The notes below the pieces were generated by a model. It was given only the letters and a program-made list of their open reading frames with translations, ran no database searches and was not told where the DNA came from. A stretch of DNA of 62,000 nt from Tubiluchus corallicola (lineage: Eukaryota; Priapulida; Priapulimorpha; Priapulimorphida; Tubiluchidae): positions 371,160 to 433,159 of the forward strand of contig JAQGDQ010002366.1 of the NCBI GenBank assembly GCA_030141605.1. The letters are read 5' to 3'. Numbering within the stretch: position 1 is the stretch's first letter; every line of letters starts with the position of its first letter. The position numbers were made by a program, and so were the translations under genes. This document shows, piece by piece, positions 25,790 to 39,800 of this stretch.

Positions 25790-28470
25790 TATATCCAGCT
25801 ACCGGCGTCTCTGGCTGCAAATGCGGTGTTTTGTGCTTAAGAATTCCTTTTCTGTTTCAGATTGGAATATGGATTGTGTCCTGTTAATCTACAATCTGCA
25901 GAAGAACCTCAAAGCACTTGAGTGACTCTTGGATATGAAAAACAGTGGTGAAAGAGGGGCCCTCTGAGTTCTCCAAGTTATTGGGATATACTAGTATCCA
26001 AATTGAGTGGATTAAAAGTGATGTGCTTAAGCATCTTTGGGAACTTATCACTCAAACATTGTTGCATGATATGTGAAAATTACCCTAAGCAATTTCGCCA
26101 AAAACTGGACATGTATCTCTGTCCATGTAAAACCTTGAGATGCGTTTAATTGAACATCAATTAGTGGCTTTAAATTATGAACTAAAATCTTTATGTAATT
26201 GAGAACTCTCTTAGGACTTGCCATTTCGTAAAAGTCCATACAGTTGCTCCATTCGTAATTTCTTTTGAGCGGAAAGTAAAACAAGTAAAATAAAAGCAGG
26301 CTGTCAGTGTTAAACTTGAGGCAAATAAAGTGCGCAAAAAGATGCGTAAAATCAACGACATGGCGGACCCATTACACATCATTATGCTTGATTGTTTATT
26401 TATGACCATACAGCTACAAATATTACAGCCGGCTTCTATACACGCAGATGTAGGAAAACACTGGCTAATAATTGATTGGCATAATTGGCAAATGTCAACG
26501 TATATCATTTACCTTGTTGGCAGATGCCTACATCTTTGCATTACTGTTTGCTACAAACTCACTAATGATTTACTTGATACACTCTCAGTGGAATCATAAT
26601 ATCAACTACCGAGTAGCCATGTAATACAACAGGCCTTGTAATGTAATTGGAATCATGTAACTGACTACTAACTATTGTAATTCATTCTGCTGAACTGCTA
26701 ATTGCGTTTCAAGTTTCCATTTGTTTGTATGCATTTAATCCTTGTAGAAACCGCCTAAGACAATAAAATACATCCTAATGTATTAGTAAAGTTCTTTCAG
26801 AATAAAAGATGACAAATGAGAATTAAAGAAAAGGAGGAGAATAAGAGCTTCTCAGAAGATAAGATTATTTTTGTGAAAACGGCCGCAACAGCATCAAACA
26901 AGAGAAAAACTTTAAAACGTACGCAATACTGAAAGCAAACACGCCATAATATTCTATTTTGCCGCTTATGCTTTACTTATATACAGGATCGTTGGCAACA
27001 GCAAAGCAAATCATATTTTCCTACAGTATAAAACAACCAGTCATCTCATAGTTGTGGAAAAATGCTTACTTGTTTTTATTAACTAATTTATGTATCCTTT
27101 TGTTTAACCAAGTCAGCGTGTCACATATTTTCACGTACTTTTTAACTCAGCATTTTTATAAATACAATGGTCATCGATATAAAAAAAGCAAAGCGGATTT
27201 AGAAAATTGTGCGCCTTGCAGTAATTTTAGTTTAAACACCTTAGGTTGCTATGGTCGTCTAGGCTTTATGTTAAGACCGCAAACCTTGTTTTGTATTATT
27301 AATAAAAGAGAATAATTCAGATTCAAACTTACCACAAAGTTTTGCTTTCAAAGATTCGACTCGCGTTCAAATTGGTCTGGTTTCTAACACTCACTTGAAA
27401 TCGCGAAGGAAAATATCCAGATGAATTACTGGGTGTTATTAGCCAGTTTGCGGTAACGTGCAATTTGCAGACGGCCGTCAGCTTCTTGCCGAGGCTGAAA
27501 ATGCGCTGCGCATGCGCAACGAGTGCTCTAAAACAGCTAAAGTGAGGTTTGGTCGTCATTATTGCTCGCGAGAGTCGTAATACTTGTCAGCGGTGAAGCC
27601 ATGAGGCGAAACCATACTGCTGTAGGGTGGAGCTGATAACAGAAACAGGAAGCCGCAATGCTTACTGCGAATGTTTCTCAGAATGTGACAACAATATTCA
27701 AATTAGTGCTCTGTGGATTCAGATGATAAAATTATTTTGCAATCATACTTGCACGATGTTATCCCTAAACAAGTTAGAGTCATGTTTACTACTAAATATG
27801 TTTCCATCAGAGCATACTGGTAAAAATGTTTGACTGATCCTCTCATAATAGATTTTATTTTTAACAGCAGTAATTCTTTATACGTATCATTGCAAGCCTA
27901 GCCCAGCAGATAAGGCCTGGTAAAGGTTGATGTTTGTGGTGTGACAGCAATCTGGAATTAGGCGGAGACCGGTCTAGTCCTATAAGATGAACCACTAAAC
28001 AGTCAGACGTATTTCGACAAGGTAACTAAACAAATTCAAAATAGCTAACAAAAACGTATAGAATGAGTATTGAACATGAATACAAGCGATCAAATCCATT
28101 CACTGATCAGCTTCCTCTCGGCTTATCTTTCGAAGCGAAGCACTTTCTCTTGACCACTGACTAACTCGTCTTACCAAGTTAAGGATAAGGCTTGCTGTTC
28201 TCTTTTAATTTGTGAGTATATGCATAATATAGTTGATAAACGATACTTCAGAGTCGCAAAGTTGAAAATAAGACTTGCTGTTATCTTTTAATTGATGAAT
28301 ATATGCCCAATATGGTCCATAAACTATGCTTCAGAGTTTGAGGCCCTTATTATTTGAACTTGTTGCCGTACCAACTGAGAACTTGCACCAATTTTGATAC
28401 TTTTAAACCCAAATTAAAAACTTTAAAAGCTCATTAATCAGATCATAACTCCACTAACTGAAAAACTGTG
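25790..28470. other. Non-coding stretch
   Basis: No gene is recognised. The part at 27470-27600 is relatively rich in CpG (GCGCTGCGCATGCGC) compared with the surroundings, but no transcript can be defined. Confidence 0.4.
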
Positions 28471-28475
28471 AACTA

Positions 28476-28510
28476 ATCGGGACTCGAACCCGAGACTGCG
28501 AAGATCTGGG
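28476..28510 (-). repeat. Isolated tRNA T-arm / B-box-like sequence
   Basis: On the minus strand TCTCGGGTTCGAGTCCCGA gives a perfect B box (GGTTCGAGTCC) and a pairing T-arm. No A box or tRNA body is found at the expected distance upstream. Probably a fragment of a tRNA or tRNA-derived SINE. Confidence 0.35.
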
Positions 28511-28981
28511 ATAAGAAGTCTGGGAACAGGGTTGGAGATGGGACTGAATGTTTGGGAACGGGTCTGGGGATTTTAGAAGAGTTCGGGATCGAGATTCGGG
28601 GTTCGGAACACAAAAAGTAAGCAATTACGCAAGTAAGCAGAAGTTGGGCATGGGCAAGCAATTTTAATGATGTGGTAAAACGAACCTTGTTTTGTTTGCC
28701 AGCTCCCATAATTTACCGGATGGTGTACGCCATCTATACTCTTATATTAATATTCTTGGTATATATATATATAAGATTCGAGGCTACAGCTTCGACGAGA
28801 GCACCATTTGCGGCGATCTATATATCAAACGAAAGGTCTCGATCTAGTGTCGTGCCATTGATGGTTTATTTTTCGAATCGGGCCCACCGGGAGGAGGGGG
28901 AGGCGAAAAACCTCCAAAAATGCCCCTTTTTCGACCGTTTTTTGCAAAAAATTGCAAAAGTTATACGGCTGAGATGTAGAG

Positions 28982-29110
28982 AACGGGAACGGGCCGAGGG
29001 TGGTCCTGGGTATGGATAGATAGCCGGTTCAGCGGTGGGTGTAGTAGGCATATTTAGAATTCGCGAGAGGGCCAGGGCGCCCCGCAACGGGCGTTTTCCC
29101 GGACCCAACT
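28982..29110 (+). repeat. 129-bp GC-rich dispersed repeat, copy B
   Basis: Partner of 20117-20245 at the same length and orientation. Here the GC-rich context is wider (about 28780-29230), and CCCACCGGG at about 28881 recurs inverted as CCCGGTGGG at about 29166, suggesting that this copy sits in a larger symmetrical element. Confidence 0.72.
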
Positions 29111-29735
29111 CGCGATTTTTTCGAAATTTTGACCAAACAGCCTGCAGAAAAAACGTTCTAGCGTCGCCCGGTGGGACTCTCGGAAGGAGATATACGGCTC
29201 TTTACAAAGAGGAAGGACAGGGCTACACGATGATGTAGGTTATACTTTAGTGCAGGTCCACCGAGAGGGGTATCAACGAGTTAATAAGATGTTCTATTAT
29301 CGACAATTTTCGCCTTAGAAAATTGCTGACGCAAAGGCAGACGCATTCCATTGTGCTGACGTCATCCATTGTGTCTATAACTTTAATTCAGCAAAAAGCT
29401 GCTTTGCAACATACAGTAGGCAGGAGTAAACGCTGCTGGCTTTGCGTTAGGTAAGTAGGCAGGATGTTACGGACTTTACGGGCTTTGTGTTATAAATGAG
29501 GACTGTGTAGGATGTTCGCGTGTTATTGCTTATACGTGGTTTTTTACGCAAAATGTTTTGCGGGGCCTTTGCTAGTTCAGTATTAATATCACTAATGTTG
29601 GCCTTACAAGTTTCCATAAAGCATGAGCAGTTGTGAGCACAGTGGGTCATAAGTACGGCCTAATTTTGTGTTCGGAATAAGTGAGGAATAAAAATTTGCT
29701 TGTTAATGTGTATGTTGTAGAAACAGGTGCTATGA
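29111..29735. other. Non-coding stretch
   Basis: No protein or RNA gene is recognised. It may belong in part to the LTR of the adjacent LTR-like element. Confidence 0.35.
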
Positions 29736-29779
29736 TATTAAAAACACTCCTTCCCCTACCCACTGAAACCCACGAAGCC

Positions 29780-30968
29780 GGCTTCGCAGTGAATCGTACC
29801 ATTACAATGTAGGGGTAGAATGAAAATAAATGGTGTTTCGCCGTTGTAACACTGTCCTCCCCCCATAGAAAATACTATGTCCTCGAACAAAAATGGAGCA
29901 GACAAGGAAGAAAATCTGAGCTGCATAACGCTTAAAGTGCATCTACTAAATACAAAGTTTTGAGCAGTTTAATCTATTTTGCAGTATAAATAAAGAAATT
30001 AGATATGGTTTCAGGCCCGAAGATCTGGTTGCGTCCACGCCAAATTCAGTAGGTAGGTTGGTTCCTGGTAAACTGCATAAAGGTGTCCAGAATGAAATGG
30101 TTATGATGAATGTTTCCCGCTCTACTACACGGGTGGTTTAGCTCATTCGCAAGGACTTGACTAACTCACAAATATTCGCTGACGTTTCATATTCGTCTCG
30201 GATACTCGCAGGTTTGGAAAGTTCTGTGCGTTCCACTACTTGACCGGTCTCACCGGAGGATAGTACTAGAGCAGTTCACTTAGGTAAGCACAGTCGTCCC
30301 TGCTGCCGACTCATCGTCATCCCCGGAAAATGCAGACACGATGAGGCACATGGGTCTACGAAACTCGTTTTCGTACATATAGCTACCCCGATAACAAATT
30401 AACACCAGCAATTGTGGCACAAGTTAAAATAGCAATCCATTGCTGCTATTGCCATTGCAAACTGCGCCATCTGTAGAAATACTCCGTCGTATTCAAAAAC
30501 CGATTCTTTACAAGAAGAAAATGAAGAGACTATCCTCGCTCTTGATACTGAGAGCCACCGTGAAGCAGGTATAGATAACTCGTGCCGTAAAAGTTATCGA
30601 GAACTTGGAAGCATGACTGAACGTGTTGTACAAATCTCGCAGTAATTGGCGACGTTGTTGGTGACGTACTTCACTGTGCTGAGGTACTTCACGTCTCTAT
30701 ACCTGGTGAGTAAACAAGGTGAAGTTGTCGATTTAAAAACTCGCCAGGTACCTAATTCATTACACTCCATGCTGGCTGTCATTGCGGAACAGGTGCTAAA
30801 TGGAATATGCACCGTCAGCCTACTGAACCGACGGCACCATTCCATGGCAATAGTTTTATATGTGGCATTTATATGCGCTACTATGTAATGGCTTCGTAAT
30901 GACGAGACCACCAGAATGTTGAGGGAGGGTTGAAAATAAATGGCATTTCGCCCCAGTAACACTATTAA
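29780..30968 (-). mobile_element. Possible LTR-retrotransposon remnant (two TGTTAC-starting ends and a polypurine tract)
   Basis: Read on the minus strand, two sites begin TGTTAC and then share GGCGAAA, CCATTTATTTTCA with a few differences. One starts near 30963, the other near 29852. The second is immediately preceded by the purine run GGGGGGAGGA (29856-29870), placed like the polypurine tract just upstream of a 3' LTR. The similarity is limited to about the first 45 bases, no matching LTR ends could be fixed, and no pol frame survives between, so this is a tentative call. A Ty3/Gypsy origin would fit. Confidence 0.4.
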
Positions 30969-30969
30969 A

Positions 30970-33820
30970 GTTTGATTTTGATTTTATTCTTTCGAATATT
31001 TTATATTATATTTTATATTTATATTAACCTTTCTAGCGTTTATAATTTTTCTAACATTTGTGTTAGCACAGTGTATATAATCAAATTAACTATACATAAG
31101 TAAAGCGAAAACGTATTAAATTAGTAAGGACCGAAACGTACTAGAAATTATACAGGCTTCTAATCTGTTAATGCATATCAGGCATTATGAAAAAATTATA
31201 GCCAAGTTCTGACGAGTGCAGTTTTCACTAGCCAATAAATATCTTTGGGTCAGCAACCTGTTTCCTTGCATGGAGCACATAGAAAAAGATGTATGTCAGA
31301 AAACTGTTATTCCACATAGTTTTTTAATCCTGCCTTCTTAATCTCAGGCAGGGACTGTCATGAATTAGCGAGAAGACTCAAAATGCCGTTTATTACAATA
31401 TTTCGTAATTATCTTAAACTGATTTCACAGTATACACTGTAAATAGGTATAGGCCTATTTTTAATTTGGTACACCCGCATTAGACTGGGAGAACACAATC
31501 GTGTGGTAGAGGACAAGAATTTGGGTCTATCTCAACTCTGAAGTAACTTTTTTATCACTTTTTTTATCCCCTTTCTTTATCCCCTTTATCTTGTGTGTAA
31601 ATAGTAATCACTTTATACCACTTTTTAATCACGTTTTTTCATCTGTGTGATACATAATAGCTAACTCTGTAGTAGACACGATTTTAATCTCTGTAGTAGA
31701 CACGATTAAAGCTCTGTATTGCCTGACTCCTTTGCTTCAAACATTCACCTACACATAGTAACTAAAAAGGTAATTTTAATGATATATTTACATTTTATTT
31801 TAATTCATTGTGTCTAATTATAGGAGTTATATATTTATAAATCATCGTTCCTTTACAAACAGGGGAAAATAAACGAAATTTTTGTAATTCTAATTGCAGA
31901 TGGCAGCACCACATTCACGTGCCTCATGGTAGCGTGCTTGTTCATAGCGCTAGTTTTGGTGTTTGGAATTGACGTAAAACACACGTATTAATCGTAGAGA
32001 CAGTTACTTTGATGTTATTCTGAGTATCTCGTGCTTAGTTTAATAGGACAATCGCTTTCCTAATCACGTTGAAAAACACGTACAACTTTTACAGAAGTCA
32101 GTATGGGTAGTTTACAGCTTATCGTTCTTGCCTTGGATTAATAACGTAATGCATTGTCAGATTTCCATTATTTTTAGGATAGGGTTTTTTACATATGCGC
32201 CGTTGCGAAAACCGACCTACCAAGCAGTCTAAGCACCTAAACAGTTGCAGTATGGGTTGTTGTTCAGGCGCGTGTGACATTTTGCAGCAGTTAGTTTTAG
32301 TCGAAGACCTTAACGTAGTCTTGGAGCAGACTGGAGTAACTTCAAGATGTATTAGGTCGTTTCACCTCGAGCATGTGTAATGTCTGAAAGTGCGAAAAAT
32401 TATTAATCTCCATTTCTTGTTATATATACGTTAATTATAATTCATAATTTATTTTTGGTTAGGCATATAATATGTTGGCAGAATACAAATGGGCAGCATT
32501 TGAAAAAGAAAAATTATTGCATTGTTTCAGTCTGTTGTAATTTAAGTGGAAGATGGGGAAGTGGTTGATTAAGTTAATAAGCAAATAAAAGTAAAAGTTG
32601 TTAAGTGTTAGTTTACTGAAGGTTATTATCAGTAAATCTTAAAAAAAACTATTAAACCTACTCTCAACAGCATTTACTGTATTTTAATATGTATACAATA
32701 ACAAAAAATATTGATATTACCACAAAATATATGTGCTGAAAATGCATTGCTTAAAAATGTAAAAGAAATTTATTTTTTTCTTATTTTCCGCCAAATGAAT
32801 CTTGCTGTGAAAAAAGAACATAAGCTGGTGGACTACTTGAACGTTGTGAAGGTACGTGTAGCAAAACTTCTGCAGTTCACTCAGAAATTTCGCTATTCTA
32901 GCATTGTGTTTTACTGTGTTTATGCAAAAATTAGTCATTGAATCAATTATTGACAACTTTAAAGTGCATACATAGTTTTAATACACAGGATTATACCTTA
33001 AAATGTGTAAGTACTGTAATGTGTACATAATTTGTACATGTGTATATTGTTTGCTCAAGCACCTGGCATAAGTGTTCATATATATTTTTTGTTCAAAATG
33101 AGCATGCCCATGTTTGAAGTGATCACAACTTTAAACTTGATTTTACTAATTACACTCGTGAGTTGCTTTTCACAATTTTTCTCAAGTCTTAAATTAATCT
33201 TAACTTCCCGAAAGACAGCCTTTCCTTTTAACTAACTGTACAATTTGCATTGAGAAAATCAAAAATGTGCAACTAAACATGATTTTACTATTTTTATCCA
33301 TGAATAATTAAGCAGTTACCTGTGTTTACTTTTCATGACTTATTTCTGCAAAATGGATACTACACTAGAATTGGCAACATTGTAAACTGTGCAATTAACA
33401 TTCTGTGTGACATCCCTTGGCAATCTGCACTTTTTGTGATGCTTATGTTATCATCCTGTCATTCTTTCTTAAAGAGATGCTTGCACCTGAAATATTACTA
33501 ATTAATTGTACTCTTGCATATAATTTTTTTTGTAACATAGAGATAAGTGCAGTGTTATCCAAGATGATGTCTGAAATTAATTGTTTAAGATTTGCTAGTG
33601 TATCCGAAATTTCTAACAAATTATTAAGAGCGAACATTGACATAATTTATGATATATGGAGCTTTATATTATCTGTAGATACTGTGTCCTTAATTTTAAA
33701 ATAGCATTGTATTGTCTATCATTATCCTTTAGACTCCATTGTAGTTTATGATATTTTTTCAAGATTTTTAGTGAAGTTAATTGAAGATTTTGTTATTAAT
33801 GCAGGTGATGTGAATTTTTT
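30970..33820. other. Non-coding stretch upstream of the dehydratase gene
   Basis: The start codon exon of the dehydratase gene begins at an acceptor (33824), so a 5' UTR exon and promoter must lie somewhere here. I could not identify them. A small frame at 32195-32380 is not recognisable. Confidence 0.45.
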
Positions 33821-33840
33821 CAGGTAGCCAAAGTGTTAAA

Positions 33841-36800
33841 ATGGAAGACAAAGATTTGTGTCGCACCAAGAAGGTGCCACTTTACATAAAGACACCTCTT
33901 GTTGAAAGTACAGCACTTTCTCAAAGAGCTGGTATTCCAGTGTACCTCAAGCTAGAATGTGTGCAGCCAGTTCATTCCTTTAAACTTAGAGGCATATCTA
34001 ACTTATGCCAAAAGGTAATGAAGACGCATTCAGAGTTTTGGTTAGCACAAAGTAAAATGTAGTTAATAGTGTTAATAGGCAGATTTTGAGAATTGACTGT
34101 AAAATAATGAAGTCGATTAAATGTTGCACAGAAAATTTCTAAAAAAAAACTTATTTAAAGAACATTTACAATAATTTGCATGTTTGACAAACCGAACTGA
34201 AACATGCAGTCTTTGAAAGGAGTTCCACAGTCTAAACAGAATATGCTTTGTCAAATTTTTAAGTGCGGAGTAGACATACAGGCTGTGACAACATGGCATT
34301 TGTGGAAGAAGAATCTGTGGTAGAAATAGATTATGTTGTTCTAATTGGTAATCTAAGCGTGTTGTAGTGACACAATTAAGATGTGAGTTACATGCTGAAT
34401 ATTCTGATTTTTGCCTAAGAGTGCCTGCGAATAAAGCAGTTTTAGGCAAAAATCAAAATCAGTGTTGCATTAATGTGTACTTGACTTTAAAGCATATAAT
34501 ACGAAGAAATATGTTCGTTTAACTAGATTTGCAAGTCTGTTGAAAAATCAATTTCAAACTGACACTCAGACCAGTAAGCAATCCGATTAATCAATTTTTA
34601 GAAAAAAAAACAATTTCCCATCACTAGTGAGCGTCACATGTAATATTACAGTGCATTGTATTCTCCTTTAAATTCCATTTTGCTTCCTGAAAAAATATTT
34701 CTGAAAGTCAATTTACTGTTCTTAGTATTTCTACTATTTTTGTTCAGTCAGTATGAAAGCGTCATGTAGTCCTTTCAGCAGAATGGCAAAATTCTATAAA
34801 TTTAATCAACCCATGTCAGTTATGGCTCAAATGAAATCTTGTATTCAAAATTCCAATTTAGTGCTTTTTGGCGAAAAATTCAATGCCAGTAAATTTATGA
34901 GTAAAAACAATATTCATCACATTTCAGTTTTCCAGAAACATTTAAAATTGTTAATGCTGAAGTCCAAACCAAAGGGTACATAAACCCGTAAGTAGAGTGA
35001 ATGGGGTGCCTCTTCAAGCTGGCCGCCAGCAGTCAAATTCATTTATCAGTGTACTGACTTCTAAGAAAATTGTTCAAACTTATACTGTATATTTACCAAA
35101 AAGTTGTGTATGTACACTTCATTCAGTACTCTTGTGACCTCAACTTCAGTTGATTGCACATTAATACAATGGATTGCTTTACTTCATGGATGAATTGCTG
35201 GTTTATTACAGGCAGTTTCCAAGGGGTGTAAACAGTTTGTGTGCTCATCGGGTGGTAATGCTGGACTTGCTGCTGCTTTTTCAGGTAAAATACATGTAAT
35301 GTCGTGATTGTCACAAACTTTTCTTCTGAGAAACCATCTATCAAAAAACACCTTTTTTCTCAGTTAATTGCAGAACATTAACTTATCACTTTGTTATAAT
35401 TTAGCGACGGCAGCCTGTTCAACCTCTCTCGTCTCCGAGCAAAGTCACGGGTTCGCAAAGTTCTCATTCGTGAAATGCTGTTTGCAGATGATGCCGCACT
35501 GACAGCTCACACTGAAGCCGGCCTCCAAGGCCTCATTGACAACTTTGCCCATGCCTGCAGTGAGTTTGGCCTCACAATCAGCATCCAAAAGACCAAGGTT
35601 TTAGGCCAAAATGTTTCCCCAGCCCTTCACATCTCCATCGATGACTGCTGCCTTGACGTGGTGGAAGATTTCACCTATCTTGGTTCTGTTATTTCCAGCA
35701 ATCTTAGCTTGGCCACAGAACTGAACTCCAGAATCGGCAAGGCCTCATCAACGATGGCTCGCTTAACAAAGAGGGTGTGGGAAAACAACATGCTGACTAT
35801 CAGGACAAAGTCCCAGGTGTACCAAGCCTGTGTACTGAGCACACTGTTGTACGGGAGCGAGAGTTGGACTCTGTATAGCCATCAAGAACGCAGGCTCAAT
35901 GCTTTCCACCAACGCTGCCTCAGAAGAATCCTGGGCATCTCATGGCAGGAGCACATAACCAACAAGGATGTGCTAGCAAAAGCTGGAATCCCTAGCATGT
36001 ATGCCATACTCACCAACAGACGTTTGCGCTGGCTAGGCCATGTTTCCCGCATGCAGGACGGCAGATTGCCCAAGGACATTCTGTACGGTGAGCTTGCTAC
36101 TGGCTCCCGACCCACCGGGAGGCCACTGCTCCGCTACAAAGATGTATGTAAACGGGACCTCAAGGCAGGCGGCATGACACCAGCAAATTACGAGGCGCTT
36201 GCGGCAGATCGAAGCAACTGGAAATCTGCTGTTAGGACAGCCATTAACAGAGCGGAGAAAACGAGGGAGGAAAAACAAGAGGATAAAAGGACTCGCAGGC
36301 ACCAGAAAGATGCCCTACCTCACCCGGATGAAACAGCCTTCCAATGTGTAACCTGCAGCCGGAACTGCCGCTCAAGGATCGGACTGCTCAGTCACAGTCG
36401 ACGCTGCAGCTCCATCAATTTTATTAATAACTGACTCTCTTGGCGCACAATCCATTGTCTTTCGAGACAGAAGGATGCCAACAACAACAACAACAATAAT
36501 TTAGCTAATAACACGTCTCAAACTTGCAACTCTGATGTAATTATTTAATATTATTGTATTTATTGAGTAGTAAAATACAATTGAATCTCATTGTAATATC
36601 CCCCTTTATAATGACAACCTCTCTTAATACCCAGTTTTTAGCAAATCAGAATTCTATATTTGCATAGACGTGTGTGTATTAATGCACCTCATTACAATGC
36701 TAAAGCACTAAAATGCCAATTTTTTGCAGTCCCAAAGTAGGCAGCGTGAAGAGATTTGATTGTAATACGATAAAAACAAAGTAACTGCAATAGAGTCAAA

Positions 36801-39800
36801 TAGCCAAATAGGCCTGCCCTAATTATTTACGTTACTCATTCAACTGCACACAAAAAATGACTATTTTGTACAGCAATCCAAAATATGTATAAAGTTTCTA
36901 TTAACTGAATACGAACTGTAAACTCTAATATTTAAACTTTTTGTAGTAGTCTGAGAACTATAGTTTTAATGTACTCTTGGCTTGGTTCATTTTTTGTTCA
37001 GTTACTACATTGGACTTTGACTTAGTTAGCTTGTTAAAGGTTTTAGTACTTTCGTTGTCATAGTGTATAGCATTTTGCTTGGTTATGTCATAGTCTGCAT
37101 ACTCTAATCTTAAATAAATAAGCTATTTTATTAATGCAGCTAGAAAGCTCAGTGTGGCAGCTACCATCTGTGTGCCTGAAACTACACCTCAGATGATGAT
37201 TGACATTCTGCGTAATGAGGGAGCCACTGTACATGTGCTTGGTATTAACTGGGATGCAGCAAATAAAAAAGCTTTAGAGATGAGCAAAGAAGAAGGTATT
37301 TTGATTACAGTAGTTACAACAAAACAGTTTGTGTAATGTATTTAAGCATTTCTTATCCTTGTAAATTAAATCCACATTTTCTTTTAATTTACGATATGTC
37401 GAAACTTTAAAATGATGATATAATAACGTAAAATCAGATTTATAAAATGAGTTCATGAATATTTTTGTACAACTAATAATAATATTTAATATCTTTACAA
37501 TTTCTCCTAGGTGTGACATTTGTTCATCCATTTGATCATCCAGATATCTGGTAAGATTTAATATTTTGCATAACATGTATAAGATGGGTTTGAAAGGTGA
37601 TTTACTGGAGAAACACAACTCAGTATTTGGCAACCTAATGATAGTCATTTGAATATTTTCTTTTTAAACTGGGTGATTAGTTACATTAATTGTCTTTTTA
37701 AATGCATCTTGTTAGCCATAAAAGTTTAAAAAAAAACAGGTATATTTTCAGGCAACTTTAAGTGAATGATGTTTTATAATCGTTGAATGATGTTTGTGTG
37801 CTTTTTCCTGAAGTTGAAATGAGACGTGATAAATACACAAAAAATGACAATGTTGGGCGAAAGCAATACAGCCTTTGCATCCATAGTATGTAAATATCTT
37901 GTACATGATGTTTATTGTGTTGTTTAGTTTTGCTTGTAACAGCATTCTGTAAACACTGTGGATATTTTGTTATAACTTCTATTTTATAGTTTGCCTGCTT
38001 CAGGGAAGGCCATGCTAGCATAGTTAAGGAAATAGCTGCCGAAATTCCTCAGAAACCTGGCGCCATTGTCGTTTCTGTCGGAGGAGGTGGTCTGTTTAAT
38101 GGCATTGTACATGGTCTTCAGGTATGTGGGAACTAATTGTCTTTAAGTGTCTTTTGTAGTATGTATCAAATACAGAACCTTCCTGGTCACTGTTTTATTT
38201 AGAATACAAAAACGTATTAAGTCTAGTTTTTCTTAAGTACATGAGAATCACCTTTTGCATAACTACTACAAATTTTAAAATTACCGGAAGTCTATAATAC
38301 TTAATTATTTCTTCCGTCAGTGATTGATTCTCTTGATTTAAATTTCTTGGGCTAATGTGTTCATATGTTACATTTTTATGTAACTATGAACATGCGTGGT
38401 CCCTGCAAGCAGGCAGCTATGAGAAATAGAACAAAGATAAATTGCAGAGTAGTGATTAAATATTGAAACTTAATATTCTTTTTTGATCCAGTGTTAAACT
38501 AAGTGCAGCTATTATTAGTTGAATTGTTTTGAACACAAGTGGTATATAGTTGTTTTCGCATGTTAAGCACAATATTTTCTTTAATCTCAGGATATTGGCT
38601 GGAATGATGTACCAGTGGTTGCCATGGAAACTGTTGGTGCAGATTGCTTCAATTTGACACTGCAAGCAGGAAAGATTGTTACAATCAGTGATATAGCTAG
38701 GTTTGCAAAACTAGTTATTTATTTAAATTGCCCAATTCTAAAGGACATCATACAGTCCTTTATCATCAGTGACATCATCAGTGTGAGTAATGTCAGGATT
38801 CGTCCTGGAAGAAGAGAATCTTAACCTGTTAACAGAAGTCAACATTATTGATTTAATGTTGCTATTATTGCTGCACCTTTCATTTTCAGTTAGACATGTA
38901 TATTAACGTTTATATTGATCATTGATTTTATGTAATTTAAATTCATTTCATTGCTATTTTCTCTGATTTTTCCAAGTACTTTAGTTATGTAACCTTGTGC
39001 AGCAGTAATTTTATGTACATGAAAGCATTAGCAAGTTCACTCAGTCTCTGGCAGAAACACATTCTAAAATTTATGCTGATGAGCATTTGAATAGCAATAG
39101 CCATTGTATTCACACTAGAGCAGTTACCATTTAATTAGTCCTGTTCTTCTTTATCATTGTCTTTTTCTTTAATTTAATGTAGCATAGCAAAAACGCTGGG
39201 CGCTCGGGCAGTTTCAAAGCAGACATTTAACTTGTCACAGAAACATCCAGTACTTTCAGAAGTTGTTAGTGATTATGCTGCTGTTTCAGCATGTTTATCT
39301 TTTGCAGGTAATGCATGCTTTTGTTCTCTCTCCTTTTGTTTGGAGAACTTGATTTGATTCTATAGATTGGGTTTGTTAACAATGTACAGCATGTTTTTTA
39401 GTATAAAAAAATTTCAAGATGATGAATGACTTTTTTTAGAAAACCTTAATAGGATTCATTTGAGGATTCTATCCAGCTTAAATGCAAGTCTTTAATTATA
39501 ATGATTAAATGACTGCCTAACTTTACTCACGTGCAAAATTTACGTGGATACATTGTTGTTGATTCACATTGTGCAGTAGTATCTCATTTTTATGTTATTA
39601 TGGTTGTGATGTAAGTAGCTTTTCATTAGTGCCTGTACTATTTCGGTGATCTTGTTCATTACAGATGATCATCACATACTAGTGGAGCCCTCATGTGGTG
39701 CTACTTTGTCTTTCATCTACAGTGATATTGTACAAAAGTTTCTAGCATTCGGCAGTATTTCAAAAACAAGTCCCATAGTGCTAATTGTCTGTGGTGGTGC

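Noticed and set aside
30594-30962. 122-codon minus-strand frame
   Set aside because: It begins in the LTR-like end, lacks an ATG at its start and resembles no protein.
32195-32380. 61-codon Cys-rich frame upstream of the dehydratase gene
   Set aside because: No signal peptide, no domain and no clear splice sites; probably chance or UTR.
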